64,000 bases of DNA from Halieaceae bacterium (GCA_028280635.1 JANQLM010000063.1:62001-126000); one strand, 5' to 3'. Shown: positions 10,243 to 18,763, counted from the first letter of the stretch. Notes: generated from the letters alone by a model not told the origin. Made by a program: numbers and translations.

Positions 10243-10695
10243 TCAATCAACTTCCTCAGGTTCGCCCTCCTCGATCTGCTCCAGCAGGGCGATGGCCACC
10301 TCCAGGAAGTCTGAATCACTGATAATACCTACCAGTTTGCCGTCACTGGTGATGGGGAGGCAGCCCATCCGATGCTGGCGCAGGGTGATGGCTGCACCGA
10401 GCAAACTGGCGTGGTCGTCGGTGGTCTCTACGGGCGTACTCATCACGCTCGATAGCGCGACGTACTGCTCCTTTCCGGCATCAGACTCCTCAATCGCATC
10501 ACTGCGCAACAGGGTCGAGTCACTGGCGGCCAGCACGTCCCGGTGCGAAACCAGCCCGACGACGCCGTCGTCAGCGTCGACAATAGGAATGTGACGGATA
10601 TTGTGCTCGCGCATTAACTGCGCGGCGTCTACCAGTGTGTCGTCAGGTCCCAGCGTGCGGGGCTCACGCGTCATGATTTCGTCGACGCTCAACAT
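10243..10695 (-). CDS. Tandem CBS domain protein
   Basis: A 150-residue protein made of two CBS domains and little else: first about residues 8-62 (IMTREPRTLGPDDTLVDAA, then IPIVDADDGVVGLVSHRDVL), second about 84-140 (VMSTPVETTDDHASLL, then LPITSDGKLVGIISDSDFL). Such Bateman modules bind adenosine nucleotides and act as energy or ligand sensors, but the partner is not indicated here. It ends in an acidic tail. A GGAGG lies eight bases before the ATG. It stands alone between a LysR gene and a lipoprotein hydrolase gene. Confidence 0.9.
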   Translation of the reverse strand: MLSVDEIMTREPRTLGPDDTLVDAAQLMREHNIRHIPIVDADDGVVGLVSHRDVLAASDSTLLRSDAIEESDAGKEQYVALSSVMSTPVETTDDHASLLGAAITLRQHRMGCLPITSDGKLVGIISDSDFLEVAIALLEQIEEGEPEEVD

Positions 10696-10821
10696 GGTTT
10701 AGTCCTCCGGATCATTGTTTGGATCGGTTGTCAGGGTCTTTCAACGTATTCAGTGACGCTAACTGATGGCGCGCGCAGACGCTTTGATTGGCGTCAAGGA
10801 ACGGCTGACGCCAGCCTGATC

Positions 10822-11670
10822 TCAGGGTTTCTCAAGCAAGGCAGTTCTGATGGCGTCGCGGAAGCCCGGCTGTCTCGGTACGTTGTTGTGACCGGCGTCC
10901 TCAAACTCGACGTACTCGGTATCCAGGCCGGCGGCCGCCAAGTCGTCCGCGAGGCCTCGGCTCAGGCTGACCGGCAGCACGCGGTCCCGGCCGGCGCCCA
11001 GCACCAGCACCCGACCGTCGAAGGCGGCCAGGGCTTCCACGTTGTCCCAGGCGTCCAGGCCCTCGCTGACGGTCATCCGTAAGAACGGTTTCAGGTACCA
11101 GGGTGTCCAGGTGGCTGCTACGGCCTGCGCGTTACGCGCCGAGGTCTCGAACACGATGCTGTCCACCGCGTGCAACATGCGAGACGCCATGGCGGCGCAG
11201 ACAAAGCCGCCTAATGACTGCCCCCAGATGATGAGCTCATCTGGATTGCGTGCTCTCGCGGTCTGCGCAATCGCGTCGATGGCCAACTCAACGTCAGCGG
11301 CCGTGGCCGTCCCGGCGCTGTCGCCATAGCCGGGGTAGTCAAACAGCAGCACGTCGCCAAACTCGACCAGCCCCTGCAGATAGGCCACGCCGGAGCTTTT
11401 GCGATCCGCGGCATTGCCGCCACACAGCACGATCAGCCGGTTGGAGTCAGTCTCCGCCACAGTGGTGGCGATGGCGCCGGCCGCGCTGGCGACCCTGGCG
11501 TGCTGAAGCTGTACTCCCGGGGGCAGTGCCTCCTGGTAGTCGATCTCAAGCGTGTTCCCCGCGGGGCGGCGGTTGTAGGGATTCGGCTGAAAGACTTCCC
11601 GTTCGGAGATCTCCAGGCTGCAACCTGCGAGTGCAACCAGTGCTGCCACGAAAACAATGCGAGTGTTCAT
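10822..11670 (-). CDS. Alpha/beta hydrolase lipoprotein
   Basis: 282 residues with a lipoprotein signal ending in LAGC (Cys17), so it is expected to be membrane-anchored outside the cytoplasm. The hydrolase core has the oxyanion segment FDYPGYGDSAG, the nucleophile elbow GQSLGG, a late acid in GAGRDRVLP and the catalytic histidine in DAGHNN. It resembles BEM46/YqeL-type serine hydrolases of unknown substrate. The ATG has GGGAGG close upstream. A dispersed repeat lies just before its start, between it and the divergent AraC gene. Confidence 0.85.
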   Translation of the reverse strand: MNTRIVFVAALVALAGCSLEISEREVFQPNPYNRRPAGNTLEIDYQEALPPGVQLQHARVASAAGAIATTVAETDSNRLIVLCGGNAADRKSSGVAYLQGLVEFGDVLLFDYPGYGDSAGTATAADVELAIDAIAQTARARNPDELIIWGQSLGGFVCAAMASRMLHAVDSIVFETSARNAQAVAATWTPWYLKPFLRMTVSEGLDAWDNVEALAAFDGRVLVLGAGRDRVLPVSLSRGLADDLAAAGLDTEYVEFEDAGHNNVPRQPGFRDAIRTALLEKP

Positions 11671-11696
11671 GCCGGCCTCCCGCGTTGAGTTATGGT

Positions 11697-11822
11697 GACA
11701 GTTTACTTAATTCAGGTCTTCCACCCGGGCTCCAGCATCTGCAAGACTCACCGGGAAAAGAGAACTCTCACCGCAGTTACTGGTTTGTATTTTCCCGCAG
11801 GTATCCAGAATTCAGTAAACTG
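11697..11822. repeat. Dispersed repeat with 18-bp inverted ends
   Basis: The left end CAGTTTACTTAATTCAGG (11699-11716) is matched by its near-perfect reverse complement CCAGAATTCAGTAAACTG (11805-11822), with 16 of 18 paired. The left interior (CCACCCGGGCTCCAGCATCTG, then CAAGACTCA) resembles the interior of the 14029 and 25502 copies. At 124 bp it is longer than those and may be two facing units. It fills the space between the divergent hydrolase and AraC genes and so probably includes or disturbs their promoters. Confidence 0.75.
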
Positions 11823-11883
11823 GTTTTACCCGTCTGTCATCGAAGTTTTGGGTTGCCGCACCGTCAGTACCCGAGCCAGGTTT

Positions 11884-12771
11884 ATGCCCATTCGCTACCA
11901 GGATATCTACCCCTCAGCGCCGCTTCTGGACAGCGCCAAGCTGAGCAGGCCCTCTGCAGCGCAGTTGCTCACGCTGGAATACTTCAAGGCTGAGCCGGCC
12001 ACCATGCCCACGGATGTCTACCAGCAGCATCACATCATGCTGAATCTGCGCGAGCAGCCCTATCGAATAGAAAACTGGCGCGATGGTGAGCATCGGGATT
12101 TCTATATTAAGCAGTTCGAGATTGTTGTAACCCCTGCTGGGATTGCTTCAGGTTGGCGTTGGTACGAACGCTCGGAGGTGCTGATTATCACGCTGGAACC
12201 TGAGCGGCTGGAAACCTTTGCGCAGAGCGAGCTGGGGGTGGTGCTGACCGGGCGGCAACTCGCAGACCTGCCGCAGTTCACGGACCCGGACATCTGCCAG
12301 GCGGGAATGCAGCTCAGGGACGCCCTGGCCAGCGAGGATGTGGGCTCCGATTTGATGTTTGAAGCCCTGGCGCGGGTCTTCCTGATCAAGCTTATTCAGC
12401 GCTATGGGAATCGAATGGATGCGCGGTCCAGCTACTCCCAGCGCTTTACCGCCAGGCACCACCGCAAGGTGCTGGAATACGTTTCCGCACACTACGGTGG
12501 TTCCGTCACGCTCGATTCCCTGGCTTCTGTCGCCAGCCTGAGCCCCGCACATTTTTCCCGGGTGTTCAAAGAAACCATCGGTCAAACCCCGATGCAGTTT
12601 CTGGCCGCCTTTCGTATTGAGCGGTCCAAGGAGGCGTTGCGGGGCCCCGGTGTGCCGCTGGCGGAAGTGGCCATACGCTGTGGTTTTTCCGATCAGGCAC
12701 ACTTCTCGCGCGTGTTTAAACGCGTGGAGGGTGAAAGCCCCTCATCCTGGCGCGCCCGGCAGGTACAGTAA
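11884..12771 (+). CDS. AraC-family transcriptional regulator
   Basis: 295 residues. The C-terminal 100 residues hold the two helix-turn-helix units of the AraC domain (SVTLDSLASVASLSPAHFSR, then PLAEVAIRCGFSDQAHFSRV), ending in the usual SPSSWRAR. The N-terminal half is a cupin-like sensing domain with no clear ligand. ATG 11884 (MPIRYQDIY) is chosen. The frame stays open for 64 codons upstream, but those fall inside a dispersed repeat and are unlikely to be coding. An aldo/keto reductase gene follows 126 bases downstream on the same strand and is the most likely target. Confidence 0.88.
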   Translation: MPIRYQDIYPSAPLLDSAKLSRPSAAQLLTLEYFKAEPATMPTDVYQQHHIMLNLREQPYRIENWRDGEHRDFYIKQFEIVVTPAGIASGWRWYERSEVLIITLEPERLETFAQSELGVVLTGRQLADLPQFTDPDICQAGMQLRDALASEDVGSDLMFEALARVFLIKLIQRYGNRMDARSSYSQRFTARHHRKVLEYVSAHYGGSVTLDSLASVASLSPAHFSRVFKETIGQTPMQFLAAFRIERSKEALRGPGVPLAEVAIRCGFSDQAHFSRVFKRVEGESPSSWRARQVQ

Positions 12772-12897
12772 GGCGTCACAGGCGCCGTCCTGGCGCTCGA
12801 GCAAGAATCTTCAAATTTCGCGCAAATCCTTACAAGCGCTGTTTTGCCGTATCGACGACACTGTGTGCAATTCGAACACACATCACGAGGTAACGGC

Positions 12898-14022
12898 ATG
12901 AACTACTACACGCTTGGAGACTCTGGGTTACGCGTCAGTCGTCTGGCCCTGGGCACCATGACGTTTGGCGATGACTGGGGATGGGGAGCGGATGAGAGCA
13001 CGTCCCGGGCTTTGTTTGATCGCTATGTGGAGGCCGGTGGCAACTTCTTCGATAGCGCTGACCTGTACACAAACGGCCGATCTGAGGAAATGCTCGGTGC
13101 GTTCATCCGGGACGCGGGCATACGCGATCAGGCGGTGATTGCCACAAAGTTCAGCTATAACGCCGAGCCCGGCAACCCCAATGCAGGCGGCAATGGCAGG
13201 AAGAACATCCTCCGGGCAGTGGAAGGGTCACTGCAGCGGCTGGGCACCGATTACATCGACCTCTACATCCTGCATAGCTGGGACCGGTTTACGCCGGCGG
13301 AAGAGGTGATGCGCACTTTCGACGACCTGGTTCGTGCTGGGAAGGTCCGCCACGTGGGGCTCTCCAATGTACCCGCCTGGTACGCGGCAGAAGCGCAGGC
13401 GATTGCCCGTTTCCGGGGTTACGAGCCTGTCTCCACCCTGCAGCTGGAATACAGTCTTGCGGAGCGCGGCATAGAAAACGAGTTTGTGGATCTCGCCACG
13501 CAGCGCGGGGCCGGGATCATGGCATGGAGCCCGCTTGCCAGCGGCTTGCTGTCCGGAAAATATCGGTCGAGCGATGCGAGCGGCCCATCGGGCGAGGGCA
13601 GGTTGATTACCACGGCAGGCTCCGGCAATCCGGCATTCGAGAAGCTCAATGAGCGAAACTTCAGGATCGTGGCTGCCCTCGAATCCGTTGCGCGCCAACT
13701 GGGCAGGTCCATGGCGCAGGTGGCGCTCAATTGGGTGATCAATCGACCTGGTATAGCCAGCGCGCTGGTGGGTGCCACAAAACTGAGCCAACTTGAGGAC
13801 AATCTTGGCGCATTGGAATTCCAGATTCCCGAGGAGCTCTTTCAGGAACTTACGGTGGCCAGTGCAGGTGAGGCGACGTATCCCTACTCATTCTTCGGGC
13901 CGGAGCTGCAGGGGATGATAACGGGAGGGGCCACCGTCGGCGACAAGCCAGGTGGATACTATACCTCTCACCTGTTTGAAGGCGCAGGTGCCGGTGTGGG
14001 GGCTTCAGATGACAACGATTAG
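12898..14022 (+). CDS. Aldo/keto reductase
   Basis: 374 residues. Family features are in order: GLRVSRLALGTMTFG at the N-terminus, the catalytic Asp and Tyr in FFDSADLYTNGRSEEMLG, Lys in VIATKFSY, His in LYILHSWD, then LSNVPAW and the NADP-binding C-terminal part with QVALNWVINRPGIASALVG. It reduces aldehydes or ketones with NADPH; the substrate is unknown. ATG 12898 follows CGAGGT with suitable spacing. The C-terminal 30 residues, rich in Gly, extend past the usual barrel end. Its neighbour is an AraC regulator; a dispersed repeat starts within ten bases of the stop. Confidence 0.9.
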   Translation: MNYYTLGDSGLRVSRLALGTMTFGDDWGWGADESTSRALFDRYVEAGGNFFDSADLYTNGRSEEMLGAFIRDAGIRDQAVIATKFSYNAEPGNPNAGGNGRKNILRAVEGSLQRLGTDYIDLYILHSWDRFTPAEEVMRTFDDLVRAGKVRHVGLSNVPAWYAAEAQAIARFRGYEPVSTLQLEYSLAERGIENEFVDLATQRGAGIMAWSPLASGLLSGKYRSSDASGPSGEGRLITTAGSGNPAFEKLNERNFRIVAALESVARQLGRSMAQVALNWVINRPGIASALVGATKLSQLEDNLGALEFQIPEELFQELTVASAGEATYPYSFFGPELQGMITGGATVGDKPGGYYTSHLFEGAGAGVGASDDND

Positions 14023-14028
14023 CCTTGG

Positions 14029-14109
14029 AATTCGGGGGACAGTTTACTCAATTCCAGACACCCGCCGGCGCTTCCGCATCTGATTGGCCCAGTGAGATGA
14101 GTGAGCTGT
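14029..14109 (+). repeat. Dispersed 71-bp element, near-complete copy
   Basis: The left terminus ACAGTTTACTCA (14039-14050) pairs with the right terminus TGAGTGAGCTGT (14098-14109) at 10 of 12 positions, giving a 71-bp element. It is preceded by AATTCGGGGG. Its interior (AATTCCAG, CCCGCCGGC, GCATCTG, CAGTGAGATGAGT) matches the copy at 25533-25602 closely. It lies in the convergent space between the aldo/keto reductase and the ABM-like lipoprotein gene. Confidence 0.8.
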
Positions 14110-14120
14110 CACAGGAATTT

Positions 14121-14621
14121 CTAGTATTGCCGTTTGCTCGCCCGCAAGATTTCTTCAGCCTGGTCCCAGGGGATAGGGATCTCGCTTTTTTGCACGGTGA
14201 GTCTGGCGAATTTCGTTTGAGTCAATGCGGGCATCCCGGCGCTTGTGGCGTTCTGGTGAACTGTCGATTGCACAAAGTCCTGCAGACTCTTTTCATCCTG
14301 CCAGATGCTCATGGTCCAACCCTGATCACCAAAGACCTCTCGGCGGATGGAGTAGGCGACAAGCCCCGGTTGAGCCTCCATGGACTCATAAACCTCTGAT
14401 ACGTGGCTCCAGAATACCTTGTTTTTCTGATAGTCCTTGCCGGTCTTGATGTATGTGAGTCCAACCACGACCAGGTCGTTCTCCGTCTCTACGAGAACCG
14501 AGCCGCCTCTGATTCCCGGTCCTTTCAATGGGCTGCTAATCGTACAACCCGACATCAAACTGGCCAATGAAGCAAACGTCAGCAATGCCACCGCGCCTTT
14601 TCTATAGCGCTGGGGGCTCAT
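14121..14621 (-). CDS. Lipoprotein with antibiotic-biosynthesis-monooxygenase-like fold
   Basis: 166 residues. The N-terminus is a lipoprotein signal ending in LMSGC (Cys26). The body (about residues 45-125) reads as one ABM-type alpha/beta sandwich: VVGLTYIKTG, FWSHVSEVYESMEAQPGLVAYSIRR, then WTMSIWQDEKSLQDFVQS. Such domains often oxidise or merely bind small aromatic compounds; no catalytic assignment is possible. It is divergent from an HxlR regulator, and two identical-arm palindromes lie between them, so the regulator probably controls this gene. Confidence 0.7.
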   Translation of the reverse strand: MSPQRYRKGAVALLTFASLASLMSGCTISSPLKGPGIRGGSVLVETENDLVVVGLTYIKTGKDYQKNKVFWSHVSEVYESMEAQPGLVAYSIRREVFGDQGWTMSIWQDEKSLQDFVQSTVHQNATSAGMPALTQTKFARLTVQKSEIPIPWDQAEEILRASKRQY

Positions 14622-14779
14622 GCCGTTGACTCTGCTGGTGGATGATCATGCTGCTCAAACTCGTACCGGCACGCTCAGCACAATCGCTATTCGCGTGACA
14701 GTGCGCTATGGGCATGACTCTGATGCTGATACGGCATCGTTTTTGTCCTAGAGAGGGATTTGTGTCACTCTTCCGGAAG

Positions 14780-14794
14780 CTTGCAAAGTGCAAG
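14780..14794. promoter_or_regulatory. Palindromic operator 1 (probable HxlR site)
   Basis: CTTGCAAAGTGCAAG is a perfect inverted repeat with six-base arms and a three-base centre. It sits 47 bases upstream of the HxlR start codon. An almost identical palindrome lies 30 bases further on, centre to centre, close to three helical turns. Confidence 0.7.
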
Positions 14795-14809
14795 CATCAT
14801 AACTAATAA

Positions 14810-14824
14810 CTTGCAAAATGCAAG
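14810..14824. promoter_or_regulatory. Palindromic operator 2 (probable HxlR site)
   Basis: CTTGCAAAATGCAAG has the same six-base arms as operator 1 and differs by one base in the centre. It ends 16 bases before the HxlR start codon, so occupancy would block expression of the regulator gene itself. Confidence 0.7.
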
Positions 14825-14840
14825 TACCGGTAGAGAGATC

Positions 14841-15188
14841 ATGCCCGTGAAAGCAAGGCGTTCTGTTTGTCCCATCTCCTCCGCTCTTGACGTATTCGGC
14901 GACAAGTGGAGTTTGCTGATCATCCGGGATTTCTTTGCCGGGAAGACGTCTTACTCGGAGTTTTTGAGTTCACCGGAAAAGATCTCGACGAATATCCTTT
15001 CCAGTCGCCTCAGATTGCTTGAAGAGCAAGGGCTTGTTGCTGTCGGGGAAAAAAGTACACGAACGGGTAAGCCGGTTTACCGGCTGACAGAGAAAGGCAA
15101 GCGCTTGCATCCGGTGCTGGACGCCATTGCTGCCTGGGCGCTGGAGAACATAGAGGGAACGGAAAAGCTCATCGCGGTGGGTGAGTAG
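14841..15188 (+). CDS. HxlR-family transcriptional regulator
   Basis: 115 residues, normal for the family. It has the HxlR signature CPISSALDVFGDKWSLLIIRD from residue 9, the recognition helix region KISTNILSSRLRLLEEQGL, and the wing with GKPVYRLTEKGKRL. The conserved cysteine at the front of the winged helix can be redox-sensitive in this family. The start is ATG 14841 with AGAGAG before it. Two CTTGCA/TGCAAG palindromes sit immediately upstream, consistent with autoregulation and control of the divergent lipoprotein gene. Confidence 0.92.
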   Translation: MPVKARRSVCPISSALDVFGDKWSLLIIRDFFAGKTSYSEFLSSPEKISTNILSSRLRLLEEQGLVAVGEKSTRTGKPVYRLTEKGKRLHPVLDAIAAWALENIEGTEKLIAVGE

Positions 15189-15331
15189 CGAAATTGAGGC
15201 CAGAGCAGAGCTTTCGAGGCCTGCCTGACTGCTGCTCCGCCCCCTGTATTCCTGACCACTATAGTCCTGCGATTGTAGGTACCCGGCCCGCGTGCGATGG
15301 GGCCCCCAGCTTCAAAGGCATTGTCATGCCG

Positions 15332-17221
15332 CTATTTCTGCTCAAACAGGAAGGCGCCGTCCCAGTCTGCCGCGGGCGGCCTCTGCATGAACTGATGGCA
15401 GCGCTCCGCATAAACAGCATAGAGGGCGTCGTCGACGTCGCGCTGCAACCCGGCGAACGCGTCATAGGCTTCCTGCCAGGACCGCGCCCGGTAGGCGGTC
15501 AAAGCCTGCTCGAAGGTGGCCTGCTCCGGCGGCAGGCTGCGCAGCGGTTGAACCAGAGTGACCGGTTCACTGCGACCCTTGACGCGCACCCGATCCAGCT
15601 CGCGGTAGACGATGTCTTCCGCAGCGATGACTGTAGCGCTGGCAGCGATAATGGGCACGCCATAGAACTTGCAGAGCCCCTCCAGTCGCGACGCCAGATT
15701 GACGGCGTCCCCCAGCACGGTGTAGTTCAGGCGACTCATTGAGCCCATGTTGCCGGCCACCACCGTGCCGGTGTTGATGCCGATCCCAATCTCGATTTCT
15801 ACGTCGCCGCGCTGGCGGCGCATCGCATTGATGCCGTCCATTGCATCCAGCATGTCCAGTGCAGAGCGCAGCGCATTCCCGGCGCTGTCCACATGGGGCA
15901 ACGGGGCGCCGTACAGGGCCATGATGGCGTCGCCGATGTATTTGTCGACCACGCCATGATGGGCCTCAATGATGGCGTTCATTTCCGTGAGGTAATCATT
16001 AAGCAGGCTGATCACCTGCTGCGGCGCGAGGGACTCGCTGATACGCGTGAAATCCCGAACATCCGAGAACAGGATCGTCGCCTCCAGCTCCTCACCACCC
16101 AACTCGATGCGTCGATTCATCAGCTCGTCGGCAATCTGCGGCGACACCACTTTGCCCAGCAGGTTGCGCACCCTGTCTCGCTCAGCCAGCCCCTCGGACA
16201 TGTGGTTGAAACTGTCCGCCAGTTGCCCCAGTTCGTCACGCTGCGCCAGCTCCACCCTCGCCGTGTAGTCGCCCGCCGTGATGCGGCGAACCCCCTGTAC
16301 CAACAGGGACACCGGCCGGGTCACCAAACGGGAGAAACCTGCCGCGGCGACCAGTGCCAGCACCAGGCTGATGGCAAATATGGTCAGCAGCCGATTGCGG
16401 AGCGCGTAGTAGTCTGCCAGTTCTGCGTCTACCGAGCGCTGCAGTAGCGCGAGTCCGCCGTCCGCTCCCCCTCCCAGGCGAAGGACGCTGGTCAGATAGG
16501 GTTCGCCGGCCACATCGAGCACGCCGTTGGCGTGTGCGTCTCGTGCCTGTAATGCCGCACAGCGGGCGGCGTCCAGCGTACAGGCGACAAGAACTGAGGC
16601 GGCGGCGCCCTGGTCAAACAACAGCGCGATCTCGGTATTGTTGGTATCCCGCTTCAAGCCCTCGGCCAGTGCCAGGTCGACACCAAAGCCCAGCACCACC
16701 ATGGCCACCGGGTCCGGTGCATACAGCGGAACGGCTACCAACTGGTAGGGTACGCTGCCCACCAGGGCAATATCACGGGCCTCGCCGGTGTCGCTATTCA
16801 GAGCTTTTTCCAGCAGCCGCCGTACCGCAGCGGGTGCCGTGGCGCTGCCGGGTTCCAGGGTATTGGCGAGCGCTTCGCCGGAGAAGTTGAGCAACACCAT
16901 CAGGTCAGCCCCTATGCGCCGCTGGTGATTGCGCGACACGGTTTCCAGGTCCTGTCGACCGCCAAAGCCATAAATCTGGCGATAGGCATGATCGCTGGAC
17001 AGGAAACGGGCCTTCTCCGCGAGGGATCGATTGCGATCATCCAGCAGTCGCTCGAAGGCTCGTGCCGTCACCGCCAGATCCGCCTCCATCCTGCGTTCCG
17101 CACTGCGGACGCTGGCAGCATCGACCGCATAGAAAACCACCAACAGCGTGCCGGCCAGCAGCAGGGCGGTGAAGCCGGCAATCTTGCCGCTGAAGCTGCT
17201 GGCGCGGAGGGGCGAGATCAG
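15332..17221 (-). CDS. Membrane-bound class III adenylate/guanylate cyclase with HAMP domain
   Basis: About 629 residues if begun at the CTG at 17221. That start is supported by GGGGA just upstream, by its CTGA overlap with the stop of the preceding gene, and because it restores a full signal-anchor helix (FTALLLAGTLLVVFYAV). The first in-frame conventional codon is a TTG at 17143, which would cut the helix. Then come a periplasmic sensor region of about 220 residues, a second helix, a HAMP domain (TRPVSLLVQGVRRITAGDY) and the cyclase domain with metal-binding Asp in ILFSDVRDFT and KYIGDAIMALYG, and GDAVNLASRLE. It makes cAMP or cGMP. It is the third gene of a tightly overlapping operon. Confidence 0.88.
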   Translation of the reverse strand: MISPLRASSFSGKIAGFTALLLAGTLLVVFYAVDAASVRSAERRMEADLAVTARAFERLLDDRNRSLAEKARFLSSDHAYRQIYGFGGRQDLETVSRNHQRRIGADLMVLLNFSGEALANTLEPGSATAPAAVRRLLEKALNSDTGEARDIALVGSVPYQLVAVPLYAPDPVAMVVLGFGVDLALAEGLKRDTNNTEIALLFDQGAAASVLVACTLDAARCAALQARDAHANGVLDVAGEPYLTSVLRLGGGADGGLALLQRSVDAELADYYALRNRLLTIFAISLVLALVAAAGFSRLVTRPVSLLVQGVRRITAGDYTARVELAQRDELGQLADSFNHMSEGLAERDRVRNLLGKVVSPQIADELMNRRIELGGEELEATILFSDVRDFTRISESLAPQQVISLLNDYLTEMNAIIEAHHGVVDKYIGDAIMALYGAPLPHVDSAGNALRSALDMLDAMDGINAMRRQRGDVEIEIGIGINTGTVVAGNMGSMSRLNYTVLGDAVNLASRLEGLCKFYGVPIIAASATVIAAEDIVYRELDRVRVKGRSEPVTLVQPLRSLPPEQATFEQALTAYRARSWQEAYDAFAGLQRDVDDALYAVYAERCHQFMQRPPAADWDGAFLFEQK

Positions 17222-17862
17222 TAGTCTTCCCCGAAAACGTCAGGCGACCACCAGGCGCGCCAGCGTGGTTGGTCAGGGACGGTCAGTTCCAGCGCGACGT
17301 CTTCCGCATCGAGAGTGACGGCGGTGGCCTCATCCTGGATCGCGTCGCGCAATCCCGGGTGCCAGACTCGCAGGGAATACTCACCCGTCGGCAAAACGAG
17401 TTCGATGCGGCCTTCCGCACCGGTTTGTCCGGTGTACGGCGTATCGGTGACGACCACGTAGGCGCGCATCCAGTCGTGTACATTGCAGCCCAGTGCAATG
17501 ACGCCCGCCTGGTCGACGACGATCTCCGGTGCCGTGCCATCCCCGCCATAGAGCGGTATTTCGAACCGTTTGGCCTCACTGAAGGAGTACACGTGGTGGC
17601 GGATATTATCGCTGTTTGGGAAGGCGATTCGCGTGCCCGCGGGAACCACCGTCAAAAACGGTGCAAACTCCTTGTCCACCTGGTCAATCAATACCGGGGT
17701 GTCCGGGGCATTGACGCTGACGCCAGGTGCAGTCGCCATCAGTACGGCGCCCTCGATAGGTTCGCCATCGCTATTCCTGACCAACACGGAAAGCTCGGCT
17801 GCCAGCGCCAAACCGGGAAGCGCCGCGCAGAGCATTGCGCACAGTGACAATCTAAAGGACAT
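17218..17862 (-). CDS. Exported cupredoxin-like protein (methylamine utilisation type)
   Basis: 214 residues with a cleavable signal (to about LALAAE). The central part is a plastocyanin-like domain: FPNSDNIRHHVYSFS supplies His, and LGCNVHDWM supplies Cys, His and Met, the usual type 1 copper ligands. A carboxypeptidase-regulatory-like beta domain follows (GAEGRIELVLPTGEYSLRVW). It likely binds copper in the periplasm. ATG 17862 lies inside the last codons of the barrel gene (an 11-base overlap), and its own stop overlaps the start of the cyclase gene. An upstream in-frame start at 17925 would lie deep in the preceding gene and is not preferred. Confidence 0.82.
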   Translation of the reverse strand: MSFRLSLCAMLCAALPGLALAAELSVLVRNSDGEPIEGAVLMATAPGVSVNAPDTPVLIDQVDKEFAPFLTVVPAGTRIAFPNSDNIRHHVYSFSEAKRFEIPLYGGDGTAPEIVVDQAGVIALGCNVHDWMRAYVVVTDTPYTGQTGAEGRIELVLPTGEYSLRVWHPGLRDAIQDEATAVTLDAEDVALELTVPDQPRWRAWWSPDVFGEDY

Positions 17863-18763
17863 AGCGCCAGTCCAGCCGAATTTCAGTCCGCTCATAGCTT
17901 TGACCTGTGTCGATGCGAATATCATGCTCCCGCCAGCTCAGCTGCAGCGCCTGGCGTGGTGCCAGGGCCAGTTCTATGCCTCCCTGGTAGCGCCAGCCGT
18001 CGCCATCGAGCAGCCAGCGGCAGCTATTGAAGACACGGTCAACCGCCAGCGCCTTCACCTCGGGAAGCTCAGCAAGGCCATTCAGCCGCTCCGGGTTGTT
18101 CGGTCCGCAGAACGTATCGAATTCGCCCTCCATGTAGTCAGCGCTCGCATGAACACGCACTCGTGCGTGCAGGCGGTAGCGGAGCTGCGCCCCAAGCTCC
18201 CAGCGGGTCTGGTCAAAGATGTCAGAGGAAATCTGGGGCGTGTCACTGGCCCAGTCAACGCCGGAGCGCCTGAGGGCCAGCGCGCGAAGACGCACAGTCC
18301 AGCGCGGGTCCAAGGGAAAGGCGCCGGCGGCGAGCATTTGATAGTCCCAATGCTCCCGGTACCGGTCATCGGGTTCATCGTAGTGTGCAGACGCATGCAA
18401 GCCAAACTGCGCAGCGGTTGGGCCCAGTCCAAGCTTGTGGAGGTAACTGAGCCTTGCACCGCCTCGCCATCCCGATAAGCCGTCGTACTCATTGTACTCG
18501 CGGCGGGCAAGATCCCCTTCAATCCCCAGCAGCGCTCCCGAGTGTTTCCCCCAGGGGAGCACGTAGCGCCGACCGACTCGCCCCTGCAAAGACAGAAACT
18601 CATCGCTGAGCTTGTCCCGGCCGCGGGAGGCAATACTGACATTGTCGTCTCCCACCACCGACACACCAACGGTAGTGCTCCAATCCATCCACTCCGCATG
18701 CGCCGGGACACACAACCCGAGCAGGGTGACAGCGATCAGAATGTGCGGCCGACCAGTAAACAT
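17852..18763 (-). CDS. Outer-membrane beta-barrel protein, unknown function
   Basis: 303 residues with a signal peptide ending near CVPAHAE. The rest alternates polar and aromatic residues in the manner of outer-membrane strands (RRYVLPWGKHSGALLGIEGDLARR split by tight turns) and ends in a strand finishing DWRYVL. I recognise no named family. It is the first gene of an operon with a periplasmic cupredoxin and a membrane cyclase, so it may form the outer-membrane part of a sensing or uptake unit. ATG 18763 is chosen because the signal peptide starts there; a GTG at 18793 is also in frame. No ribosome site is evident. Confidence 0.65.
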   Translation of the reverse strand: MFTGRPHILIAVTLLGLCVPAHAEWMDWSTTVGVSVVGDDNVSIASRGRDKLSDEFLSLQGRVGRRYVLPWGKHSGALLGIEGDLARREYNEYDGLSGWRGGARLSYLHKLGLGPTAAQFGLHASAHYDEPDDRYREHWDYQMLAAGAFPLDPRWTVRLRALALRRSGVDWASDTPQISSDIFDQTRWELGAQLRYRLHARVRVHASADYMEGEFDTFCGPNNPERLNGLAELPEVKALAVDRVFNSCRWLLDGDGWRYQGGIELALAPRQALQLSWREHDIRIDTGQSYERTEIRLDWRYVL

